Shown piece by piece: positions 47,681-55,847 of a stretch of 64,000 nucleotides of DNA. Source of the stretch: Lachancea mirantina. Its lineage: Eukaryota > Ascomycota > Saccharomycetes > Saccharomycetales > Saccharomycetaceae. The stretch lies in NCBI GenBank assembly GCA_900074745.1, contig LT598467.1, positions 1 through 64,000 of the forward strand. The letters run 5' to 3'. Numbering within the stretch: the first letter of the stretch is position 1; each line of letters opens with the position of its first letter. The notes below the pieces were generated by a model, which worked only from the letters and a program-made list of their open reading frames with translations, was not told the origin of the DNA and ran no database searches. The position numbers and the translations under genes were made by a program.

Positions 47681-48240
47681 ATGGATGTTCCGTTCTTGTC
47701 AGCAAGGAAGTTGTGCCCTCTCGTTTGGAAGAGAGTTTTGAACTTGAATCCATACGTTTTGCCTGGAAAAAGTAGTCTCTATGATTTGTTCAAGACCCTG
47801 CACAACTTAAGTTTGGTTGGTGTGAGGCTAAGCTTCAGTCAATACCAGTTGAATGTGTCTATGTGCAGAGATTAAAGAAATCCCCACGTTATCTTGTATT
47901 ACAGCCTGGTTTTTCCTTGCCCCTTCGTCGTGAAATGGCTTTATTGCCATCTACTTATGTGCGATCACCATTGGCTAAGTTTTTCAGCATACCCGAAAGC
48001 ATAGAGGATTTTTTGTGCGAAGTGAACACGATGTTCTGCATTTGGACAACATCGAAGAGGATTCGAGTAGCGGGCACGCGTGAGATGAGAAGCCAGACTT
48101 TGCTCGACAGAAAGAAGGGAATTCATCTTTTTGAGCGAACTTCTTGCTGAAGACCGCCAATTGCCGGAGTTTTTCCTGCAATTGTGCCGGTGTTCGACAA
48201 AGAACTCTGAATTTAAATGCAGAAACGATGTGGGGGACAT
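47681..48240 (+). pseudogene. Possible decayed gene between KRE28 and RBA50
   Basis: In this 790-bp spacer protein-like text on the plus strand jumps frame: MDVPFLSARKLCPLVWKRV from ATG 47681, then WCEAKLQSIPVECVYVQRL and LPSTYVRSPLAKFF one frame over (to about 48000), then VLHLDNIEEDSSS in a third. No single frame exceeds about 130 codons and I recognise no family. It may be an old gene with several frame changes, a gene with unrecognised introns, or chance. It lies exactly at the junction where the S. cerevisiae chromosome IV order is broken. Confidence 0.3.
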
Positions 48241-48270
48241 TTTTTTTTAACCTTGATATTTATCTTGCCT

Positions 48271-49647
48271 TCAGTTGGTGGGGGCCTGTTCTTTCCGAAA
48301 ATCGCCTCCGCCCTGTTTCCACAGCCATAAAGCCTCCAACGCGTAGTTCCTTATCGAAATGTTTTTGGTCCTGGTTTCATCGGCCGCGTCTAAGATGGAC
48401 TCGACCAGCATGCACGATTTGCACAGATCCCAAAACATAGCGTAGATCTTGTCGACCACCGCATCAGTGCCGCCGAGCTCTTCATAGGTCTCGGCGTCAA
48501 CCTCAGGGACAACCTCGCGATATGCCTGCTTGCCCATCTTGTACAAAATACGACCAATGATTTGGATCGCCATGGATCGCTGAGGTGCGAAAGTGGACCT
48601 GGAAAGATGCTGTAGCTCCAAAATGGTGTAGCCGGGCAAATCGGGATCCTCAGAATGATGGTGCAGCCCGTCTCTTGTCGTGGACGAAAGTCTCGTAGGC
48701 GGTATGAGATCTCCCTTGAAATCAAATCGACATTCAGTGACATCGTAAATGACCTCCGACCGTGTTATTTTGTGGACAGGCTTCATCCAGGCCAGTTTAT
48801 CGACCTCCTTGGGTAAATTTGGGAAGTATTTTTTATGCAAAACCCGATCAAAGTTGGGGTCGTTAATATCCAAACTTTGGAAGGTTTCTTCAAAGTTTTG
48901 GGCTGGGTTTATGAAATGAACGTCTTGCATAAGCTCTTCATTTGTCATGTGGTCCATTTTCTGCATGAACTGGTACTCTTGAGGAGCAATGTCATCCTCA
49001 TCGGCTATGATACCCTTGTGGGCCAGCAATTGTTCCTCGTTCGCATCTTGGTCGCTCTCGTCAGAGATCGACGTTTTTTCAAATCGAACTTTTTTCAAAT
49101 CGGAGTTCGCTTGAGTGGTGCTCTTATTTGCAGCCGTGTTAGCTGAGTCAGATGGTTCTGCTTCTTCGTAATCTCCCCCGACCCATGTGCCAGGAGCACC
49201 TTCGATCTCGGCAAAAAGCGGAGCCTTGGTGGTATCTAAAAAGTCAGATTCAGAGTTGCTGCTCATCTGTTTCTTGGATATACGCTTGCGGAAAGCTTCC
49301 AAAACGCGCGGGTCGATGGAGTCCAAGAGCTCTTGTTTTTCAAATTCGAATTGTTTGGGCGTCATGCTGCTTAGCCTTGTCGTATTTTCCCGATCAATCT
49401 GTTCAGCCTCAGACTTGGGCTTCACAGCTTGAGCCTCTGAGCGCCGCACAGATTTTCCGCCTGAGACGCTGTCACTTGCACCGCTACGTTGGGCTCGCGC
49501 CTGCTCGCGCTTCTTCTGCTGTAGACGGACTTTCCAGGAAGAGATCTTCTCAGGTTCGTAGAGCTCAGGAAATCCCGAACTGGGCGCCGAAGGCGCCGGT
49601 GCCGGCGGTTGCACGTCTCTTTCGATAATTTCGCCAAGCAGATCCAT
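48271..49647 (-). CDS. RBA50: RBA50, RNA polymerase II assembly factor (RPAP1)
   Basis: 458 residues from ATG 49647: MDLLGEIIERD matches the start of S. cerevisiae Rba50 (MDLLGDIVERD); an upstream in-frame ATG at 49761 would add 38 non-conserved residues. The RPAP1 N-terminal motif GFPELYEPEKISSWKVRLQ is at about 25-43; the conserved C-terminal block DLPGYTILELQHLSRSTFAPQR (in parts) with AIQIIGRILYK lies near 350-385. Rba50 helps assemble and import RNA polymerase II with Npa3. In S. cerevisiae it (YDR527W) neighbours HLR1; here it follows KRE28, reflecting one inversion. It is head-to-tail with the SNA2-like gene. Confidence 0.93.
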   Translation of the reverse strand: MDLLGEIIERDVQPPAPAPSAPSSGFPELYEPEKISSWKVRLQQKKREQARAQRSGASDSVSGGKSVRRSEAQAVKPKSEAEQIDRENTTRLSSMTPKQFEFEKQELLDSIDPRVLEAFRKRISKKQMSSNSESDFLDTTKAPLFAEIEGAPGTWVGGDYEEAEPSDSANTAANKSTTQANSDLKKVRFEKTSISDESDQDANEEQLLAHKGIIADEDDIAPQEYQFMQKMDHMTNEELMQDVHFINPAQNFEETFQSLDINDPNFDRVLHKKYFPNLPKEVDKLAWMKPVHKITRSEVIYDVTECRFDFKGDLIPPTRLSSTTRDGLHHHSEDPDLPGYTILELQHLSRSTFAPQRSMAIQIIGRILYKMGKQAYREVVPEVDAETYEELGGTDAVVDKIYAMFWDLCKSCMLVESILDAADETRTKNISIRNYALEALWLWKQGGGDFRKEQAPTN

Positions 49648-49836
49648 GTTTGGTGATCGCGCGCGAGGTCTGTGATCCACACTCGCTGCACTCGTTACTG
49701 ATGCGGGCGTGATGATAGTCTTGGACTTCGATGGGATGACGTAGCGTTGTACGGAGAACAAAGTCAGGTGACCCGAAAGTCGAATTCAATCTTAGCATAG
49801 GTTTACAGTGTTGAAATTATATATAATGCTCGCCGT

Positions 49837-49865
49837 GAGCTCCTGCGCTTCAGGCGCAGGAGCTC
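49837..49865. promoter_or_regulatory. Perfect 12-bp hairpin upstream of RBA50
   Basis: GAGCTCCTGCGC and GCGCAGGAGCTC flank a 5-base loop TTCAG; two more pairs (one G-T) extend the stem. It lies 190 bp upstream of RBA50 and 166 bp beyond the SNA2-like stop. Function is unknown: 3'-end signal, cruciform or protein site. Confidence 0.6.
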
Positions 49866-50030
49866 GCTTTTCCAAGCAAACGAAATGAGGTAAACCAGAC
49901 CAGAAGCAAGGGGCTGTTCAGTCCAGCTTGAGATCCGGTAGGGAGTCCAAATCCGCTTGGCATTGTACGTAGCTAAGGGACGTCGTCGGACGTGACCCAG
50001 AAAAGGTTGGTAGCGGCGGCGCTCGCCCGC

Positions 50031-50261
50031 TTAGCTCAGGGACCCGTACCCGTCGTTTGGCTGAGCTAGCGAGCCGCCCACTTCCGGGTACGGATGCTTG
50101 GAGATCACGTAGAGGGCGTGGATGAGGCCAGGGAAAAATCCGAGCAGAAAGAGCAGCAGGTTGAGGAGCGTGTCCTTCGAGAGGAACCCGCGCTTGAGGC
50201 CCACGGCGATGGGCGGCACGAAGATCGCGATGAACACGAGAAACCAGTCACGCGCGTGCAT
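50031..50261 (-). CDS. SNA2: PMP3/SNA2-family small membrane protein
   Basis: 76 residues with two hydrophobic segments (DWFLVFIAIFVPPIAVGL at about 5-22; LLNLLLFLLGFFPGLIHALYVI at about 33-54) and the family motif PPIAVGLKRG. UPF0057/PMP3 proteins sit in plasma or vacuolar membranes and affect membrane potential and salt tolerance. The C-terminus is longer than PMP3 and ends with a tyrosine-containing tail, like the SNA members. In S. cerevisiae SNA2 (YDR525W-A) lies between AGE1 and RBA50 in the matching orientation, which supports the name. Spacers 49648-50030 and 50262-50639 hold no further gene. Confidence 0.88.
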   Translation of the reverse strand: MHARDWFLVFIAIFVPPIAVGLKRGFLSKDTLLNLLLFLLGFFPGLIHALYVISKHPYPEVGGSLAQPNDGYGSLS

Positions 50262-50639
50262 GTTTGGAAAACTATGGAAAGACCGGAAAACGCTAGTTTC
50301 GTGAGGGACTGTTGCGAACTGATGTCGTCTTGAGCCTTGTCCACTAAACTGAAATTGAGCCCACTTCCTTTCGAATGATCAATATATACCAGATAAAAGC
50401 CCCGCGTCTGCTCACAAGGCTCTAACTCGCTGTATATATACACCTATATTCGCCCCTAGCGAAAACTCACCTATACGCCCATCACATATCCTATTATAGC
50501 AAAGAGGGCATTTTCCAGACTAAGGGGCACGGCCGCCAGAGCAACCGGCGATAGCACAAGAGCGGGTAAGCCTCTGCGCGCAAGCCATCGTAAGCAATGA
50601 CCGCGTCTGCCCTACCTAGTCACGTGACCACTACCGCCA

Positions 50640-51356
50640 TCACTCACCGGGCTCGCAGCGGCGAAGCCGCGCTTGCGAGACCAGCATTTCGAGCCCGCAC
50701 ACGACACTGTCGATAAAACTCACGTCGGGGAAAGCCTCGTGTAGCTTGTCCTCCAGCCCAGAAAACCCAGCGCAGCCGAGAATGATAGACTGAGAACTGC
50801 GGGCCTGAATGTTCTCTTCGGAGATGACTTTCTTCACACGCTCCCAGTTCTCGTCCTTGTGCAGGTCCAGCACGGGCACGCCAGACGCCACAGTGCCGCG
50901 CCACAGTCCCAGCGGGATCGCGGGACCCGCGAGCCGCGCTATAGCCGCGTCGAGCAACGCGACCCATTCGTCGTTGGACGTGATCACGGAGTACGGCACG
51001 CCCCGGGCCACGCAAGTGGCCACGGCGGCGTCTAAGATGCCCACTACAAGGGTCGTGCGGGGTAGCCGCGCGCGCAGTTCTCCGACGAGCGGATGATCGG
51101 AAAAGCAAGCGACAAGGACCCCGGCAAGCCCGGACGTGTCAGTCTCGGCGAGCGCGCGCAGACACGTGCGCGTAGACACGACGCTTGCGGCGGAGCCGTC
51201 AATCTGGGCAGGCGCGTCAGAAGGGCCCGTGAAAAACGACAGTTCTGGGCGCAGATCCGTCTCCTTGTAGGCCGCGTCCAGGTAGCCCCTGAGGCTCGTT
51301 TCAAGAGCCTCGGTCATGGCGGCGGTGCTGTTGGGGTTGATGACGAGGAACTTCAT
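50640..51356 (-). CDS. DCG1: DCG1/hydantoin-racemase-like protein
   Basis: 238 residues. The Asp/Glu/hydantoin racemase fold is shown by KFLVINPNSTAAMTEAL at the N-terminus, the first catalytic cysteine in VACFSDHPLV (about 84-93) and the second in SIILGCAGFSGLED (about 188-201). Bacterial relatives racemise hydantoins; yeast Dcg1 (YIR030C, in the DAL cluster) is nitrogen-regulated and its reaction unproven. Codons are strikingly GC-ending compared with the genes around it, and flanking DNA is GC-rich too. It separates SNA2 from AGE1, which are close in S. cerevisiae, so this is an insertion or a relocated gene. The first ATG is used; an allantoin-pathway role is only a guess. Confidence 0.85.
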   Translation of the reverse strand: MKFLVINPNSTAAMTEALETSLRGYLDAAYKETDLRPELSFFTGPSDAPAQIDGSAASVVSTRTCLRALAETDTSGLAGVLVACFSDHPLVGELRARLPRTTLVVGILDAAVATCVARGVPYSVITSNDEWVALLDAAIARLAGPAIPLGLWRGTVASGVPVLDLHKDENWERVKKVISEENIQARSSQSIILGCAGFSGLEDKLHEAFPDVSFIDSVVCGLEMLVSQARLRRCEPGE

Positions 51357-51604
51357 GGGGGATCAGCTGGACACAGGGTGGGTCAAGAGTGGGGGTGGAA
51401 GGGGAATTACATGTGTTTCTTGCTCCTGCTGTGGGCAGCCTGCAGCCGTCCGGCGTGCTAAAGACGTTGGGAGAGCGGAGACATCCGCGGGAGTTTCACC
51501 GCGGCACGTGATCCACCCCTGTCCCTATCTCGACACCCGTTGCGTCATACTCTCTCCAACGGCGCTCGTGTGAGCGCGGTTTCTTTTTCCCGCCAAGGTC
51601 CGGT

Positions 51605-51930
51605 TCGAGCGAACGTCGCTCGCCCAGCAAACCATACGTCAAGCCCCAGAACCCAAAAACCTACGCTGTCAGCCACTTTTGCGTAACGACCCGTTCGCCG
51701 AAAAGAAACAGCAATGGCGCGTTCCACCCCCCGCGCTGCCGGTCCGAGAAATCCGCGTATTGTCGTCCATCAGTGCAAACAAACACAGGCCGCTATGCCC
51801 AGGCCAAATCGCGATAGCACATTTAGCTTTGGACTGGGCACGAATTTCTATACCCAGAACAGGAATGCGGAGATAAGTGAGTCAAGCCGCTGCGGGCGCG
51901 CAAGCGCGCCCTGCGCGGCCGTCTGGCCGC
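51605..51930. promoter_or_regulatory. GC-rich spacer with three perfect palindromes
   Basis: The 51357-52326 spacer carries perfect inverted repeats: CGAGCGA-ACG-TCGCTCG (51606-51622), GGGCGCGC-AA-GCGCGCCC (51894-51911) and GCGGCC-GTCT-GGCCGC (51915-51930). A weaker GCGCAG...CTGCGC pair lies near 52086. CGCG-type palindromes suit Rsc3- or Zn2Cys6-type binding. No gene is supported here. Confidence 0.55.
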
Positions 51931-52248
51931 CCAAAGTAGAAAGAAAGAAAACATGTCTTGTTTCCGCGTACCGCGGTTTATGAGAAAACCCAGCCTAGTG
52001 CACCGCCTCAGATAGCGGTGCAGGGGCGCAAAAGGGTTTGCGGCGTTTTCTGAGCATCGCCACATACCGCTACGCGTTATCCAACGCGCAGGCTTCGCGC
52101 TGCGCGTCAGGCAATTTTCTTTTTTTAAACTTGGCCAGGCCCTCGATGGCAAGTTCGGACCGACAGTCCGTGGGCCAACCGTGCAGACCGATGCGAAAAG
52201 TTGTGGAAAAAAATAGAAAGGAATAGAAAAAAATTTTCAGGCCAAGAA

Positions 52249-52256
52249 TATAAAAG
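52249..52256 (+). promoter_or_regulatory. TATA box of the small GPI-protein gene
   Basis: TATAAAAG lies 71 bp before the ATG, a good spacing for a strong, TATA-driven yeast promoter. A pyrimidine-to-CAAG-type leader follows. Confidence 0.6.
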
Positions 52257-52326
52257 GCGACCACACGCAACCCCCCATCTTTGCGTTGTACATACTTGTT
52301 TCAGAAAAGAACATACACAACCAAAC

Positions 52327-52524
52327 ATGCAATTCAAGAACATTGTCGCCGCTTTCGCTACCGTTGCCGCTGTCCAAGCCGCTAACACCTCTAACCACTC
52401 TAACGGTACTAACGGTTCCAACACCAGCAAGTCGTCTGTGTCTACTGGTGCTGCCGCCTCCAACGCTTTGGGTGCTGGTGTCTTCGGTGCTGCCGTCGCT
52501 GCCGGTGTTGCGTTCTTGTTCTAA
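52327..52524 (+). CDS. Tiny GPI-anchored cell-wall protein
   Basis: 65 residues: signal peptide [18 protein letters not shown] (cut after about 18), a 25-residue threonine/serine/asparagine-rich middle with N-glycosylation sequons ([12 protein letters not shown]), an omega-site region ([10 protein letters not shown]) and a hydrophobic tail [11 protein letters not shown]. This is the plan of small yeast wall proteins such as the CCW12-like and short flocculin-like kinds, but I recognise no named family. Codons are those of highly expressed genes (GCC/GCT, GGT, TCT, AAC). A TATA box is 71 bp upstream. The start is the ATG before the signal peptide; a longer upstream frame is rejected. Spacer 52525-53016 shows nothing coding. 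Confidence 0.85.
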   Translation: MQFKNIVAAFATVAAVQAANTSNHSNGTNGSNTSKSSVSTGAAASNALGAGVFGAAVAAGVAFLF

Positions 52525-53016
52525 GTTCGCGGGCCGAGCTGGGCACAGCGCTTTTTGAGGTTTTCGAGTGTAACAGTAGCAGTGCAAAAGCAGATAATTT
52601 TGATACACTGACTTTCGAGCAAGTACGTAATGGCTATAAGCCGCATTCTGTATAATTTGATTATAAGAGTTCGTTATTATGCTTGTGGAATTTTTTTCTG
52701 CCGGGTTCTGTGGTTCTGTGGTGGTCGTTCCCGGTGCGAAGGCACCTGGAACGTTACACCGTTGCCGTAGTAGTTTGGCATTCGTGAGTGGATTCTCGGG
52801 CCCTGAGACCTCGAACCGTTCGTGCTGTATTCTTGGCTTGGCACTACTGGGCTTCTCGAATCGGGTACTTGGCCAGCATCTTGTGCGTATTTTGGAATTC
52901 CAGGACTCTACTTCTTCCCGTTCACTTTTCATTCACTTTTCTCGGCTCAGTAGCAGTTTTTCCACGCCGGAGCGTCCTTATAGCGTCTTCTCACACTTTC
53001 TCTGCTGCATGCACGC

Positions 53017-55539
53017 ATGGGAGCCAACACTAGCGTCCTCAGTGCGTGTGGCGAGACCACACGCCACGTACAAAGCATAAATTTCGCTGGGCGGAGCCGA
53101 TCGGGGCAGCGGCGAGAGGACCACGTCGAGCGGTTTGAGCTCGTAGACGGCCAACTGGCAGCAGTTGTAGCTCCGCCAGCAACCTACGAGATTTTGGTGA
53201 AGTGCAGCCTCGACAAATTGAGCGCCTTGCGCTGCACCGCGACGTGCGTCTCGTCTCCCTCCGCCGTCGCAGACATCATACCCGTGAGCCCGTCGCCCGC
53301 GAGACACTCGAATAACAACTCAGATACCCCAGATTTGGAAGAACCTCTGCTCGCTGTTCATGTCACCATACCCGAGCTCCCTGGGGGCCGCCTGTACGTC
53401 TTAAGCTTATATCTGGGGTCACAGCGCATCGTCTCGGCCAGAGTCCTGCTGGCGGATGTCGTCACACGGGAACGGGAGTCGTCATTCGAGACTCCAACTA
53501 GCACCATCTCAGATGCAGTAACGGATACTGAACTGGATTTTCCTGCTGATGGCCCTCATTTCAGGACTCAAATCGCGCGATGGGACGCCGCCGTACCTCA
53601 GTTACGTGCAACTGTGAAAACTGTGGGAGAAAAAGCGTCGAAACTCGCGGGCTCCCTGGCTGCGTCCTATCGGGATGCCGAAGGTCTGGCGGCGGCTCTT
53701 CATGACCTTCAATCCCTGGGCTCAGCAGTACCGTACATGCATGAGCCTATTTCAACATTAATAAAGCTTCTGACCAAATTGGGCAAGTTTCAAAATTCAG
53801 TCAGTTCCGCGGTCTCGGGGAGCTTGCAACAGTCCTCGGCCTCTTGCCTAACTGCGCTCGACTTGAGGATGACATCCACCAGAAAGAAACAGTACCAGGA
53901 TAAGACCAAGGAATTCTATACGTATGTGGGTAAGAACTTCAGTTCCTCTGACGCAGCTAACTTCGCGCGGAAAAAACAATTCGAACTTGGAAGATTTGAT
54001 TATTTCACTTATTTCGTCGAACTTCTAAACGGCAGCTCTCTGCGGCAGCTCAATGTTGAGCTTTGTCGCTTTGCGGATTTGTTGGCCGGCCGTGTCGACC
54101 CTTCCAGTTCATTAACAACAGCCCATTTACTTCGGGAAGCATCCCGGGTTCGTGATGACTATGGCAACTACAAAAAGACTATCGTAGCAAAGAGAACTAA
54201 TATTTTACGCGCGAAGAACTACAATGACTTGTCAAAAGAAATGGCTATGAGTTCAAATTCCGATTACAGAGTTTACAGAGAGGGAATCTTATGGACTCAA
54301 AAGGGGCATGGTAAAAGTTCCAGTTGGCACAAGCAGTGGGTAGTTTTGAGAGATTCTCAACTCGCGGAATATTCCGATTGGAAATCCGACGGTAAAAAAC
54401 TAGCGCGTCCTATTCTCAACTTGACATTTTCTTGCATCAAAGGTTCGCATGACAAAAATAATGGCTTTGAGATCGTAACTGTTGATGGTTCTTCTCGGGC
54501 TTTCCGCGCTGAGAGCGACAACGAAGCGGAAAGCTGGATAAGAGACCTGCTAATATCGATTGGTATTGACCCACAAAACTCTTCAAAAACACGAACAACG
54601 TCATCGTCGCTCTTAGACGCCGTTCGCTCACTTGATGACTCAAACAAAATCTGTTGCGATTGCGGTTCTGAAGTTCAAGTTGATTGGATTTCCATCAATC
54701 TCCTTTGTGTGGTCTGCATCAACTGTTCTGCCGTTCATCGATCACTGGGGACCCATGTATCAAAAATACGATCTTTGAAGCTTGACTTTTTTGATTCGAA
54801 AGAGATGTCAGAGCTATTAAAACGTGTTTCGAATAAGAACGTCAACCAAATTTATGAAGCCGAACTAGCCGCAAAACCCATTAACTCCTCTGCAACAATC
54901 GAAGAAAGGACGCCGTTTATTTTGAATAAATACGCCAAAAGAGCTTTCGTGTTGCAGCTACAAGAACCTGATAAAAGAAGTCTCCAAAAAAGACTCTACC
55001 ACGATCTTATCAAGTCAATCCATCTCAACAGCATTTACTCTCTACAGCAATGCATTGCTCAGGGCGTCGACTTCGAAGAGATTAATCAGCAGCATGGAGA
55101 CTCCATTTTCCCATATTCATTAAAGCATTTTCAGGGCACCAGAGACAAGCCAGTATTTTTTATTACCGAGTTTCTGTTACTGAATGGGCTAATGGTAGGA
55201 AAAATCCCGGGAGATAAATCTGGCTTGTCCCAGCCAGAGTTGGCATATTGGAAAGGCAAGGCCGAAACCAATAGCGTTCACCCGCTCAAGTCCGTTAGTG
55301 GAAGTGTTTCGATGGCAAATCGGAAACTCCCCAGTATTGCGAAATTGAACACTTCACTAGTCGACACGGGACCATTGAGAGAACCTCCCGCCACTTCGTC
55401 AGCAGCTATACACGGCAGTAAGCGATGGAGCATTAATACGAGCATGCCCACCTCTCCTCCTTCTGCAGTGTCTTCGTCATCCTCGTTCTTCCCAAAGAAT
55501 CTGAAGTTTCCAAAACTTCCTGCTGGAAAGAGTCTATGA
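53017..55539 (+). CDS. AGE1: AGE1-type ArfGAP with BAR-like and PH domains
   Basis: 840 residues, much longer than S. cerevisiae Age1 (482). After a variable N-terminus (about 1-180), a helical BAR-like region (about 185-400, with YQDKTKEFYTYVGKNFSSSDA and FARKKQFELGRFDYFTY) leads to a PH domain (about 418-520, REGILWTQKGHGKSSSWHKQW) and an ArfGAP domain (about 541-655). The latter has the zinc finger CCDCG...CVVCINC and the arginine finger in HRSLGTHVSKIRSL. It is the ACAP-like layout. Age1 stimulates GTP hydrolysis on Arf1/2 in Golgi-endosome traffic. The N-terminal 250 codons are GC-rich, the rest not. Neighbours SNA2 and SPS1 confirm orthology with YDR524C. Spacer to SPS1 is 308 bp. Confidence 0.92.
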   Translation: MGANTSVLSACGETTRHVQSINFAGRSRSGQRREDHVERFELVDGQLAAVVAPPATYEILVKCSLDKLSALRCTATCVSSPSAVADIIPVSPSPARHSNNNSDTPDLEEPLLAVHVTIPELPGGRLYVLSLYLGSQRIVSARVLLADVVTRERESSFETPTSTISDAVTDTELDFPADGPHFRTQIARWDAAVPQLRATVKTVGEKASKLAGSLAASYRDAEGLAAALHDLQSLGSAVPYMHEPISTLIKLLTKLGKFQNSVSSAVSGSLQQSSASCLTALDLRMTSTRKKQYQDKTKEFYTYVGKNFSSSDAANFARKKQFELGRFDYFTYFVELLNGSSLRQLNVELCRFADLLAGRVDPSSSLTTAHLLREASRVRDDYGNYKKTIVAKRTNILRAKNYNDLSKEMAMSSNSDYRVYREGILWTQKGHGKSSSWHKQWVVLRDSQLAEYSDWKSDGKKLARPILNLTFSCIKGSHDKNNGFEIVTVDGSSRAFRAESDNEAESWIRDLLISIGIDPQNSSKTRTTSSSLLDAVRSLDDSNKICCDCGSEVQVDWISINLLCVVCINCSAVHRSLGTHVSKIRSLKLDFFDSKEMSELLKRVSNKNVNQIYEAELAAKPINSSATIEERTPFILNKYAKRAFVLQLQEPDKRSLQKRLYHDLIKSIHLNSIYSLQQCIAQGVDFEEINQQHGDSIFPYSLKHFQGTRDKPVFFITEFLLLNGLMVGKIPGDKSGLSQPELAYWKGKAETNSVHPLKSVSGSVSMANRKLPSIAKLNTSLVDTGPLREPPATSSAAIHGSKRWSINTSMPTSPPSAVSSSSSFFPKNLKFPKLPAGKSL

Positions 55540-55647
55540 TCGACTTCTTCTGACAGAACGATGAGCAGCCTCGATTTCTTTGATGCGGACTTGCGTCTGT
55601 TTTACGACGCACGGCGGTCAATTGCATCATGAACTTCCTGATAATAG

Positions 55648-55654
55648 CACAAAT
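55648..55654 (+). promoter_or_regulatory. Mid-sporulation-element core upstream of SPS1
   Basis: CACAAAT fits the core CRCAAAW of the Ndt80 site, 194 bp before SPS1. The flanking base of the full consensus is not matched, so support is weak. SPS1 is a mid-sporulation gene in S. cerevisiae. Confidence 0.35.
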
Positions 55655-55847
55655 CCCACATTCATAGTGGAAACCACAAGAACTGCTGAAAAACAGAACC
55701 ATATCAAAGAAATAAATCGGGTTCTTTTTCTACCTTGCTCAAGCTTTTACATTTAAAGAAAGAATTGGACTCAAACCTATTGATATTCTGTAAACCGGGG
55801 CCGTCTCAAAAAGCCGACGCAATTTTCTAGCCGAGAGAGCTCCTGAA

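Noticed and set aside
52201-52326. Longer N-terminus for the small GPI protein
   Set aside because: It would bury the signal peptide and run through the TATA box; the ATG at 52327 starts a normal signal sequence.
52679-53080. 133-codon frame overlapping the start of AGE1
   Set aside because: It overlaps AGE1 in another frame and has no domain; it is a composition effect of the GC-rich island.
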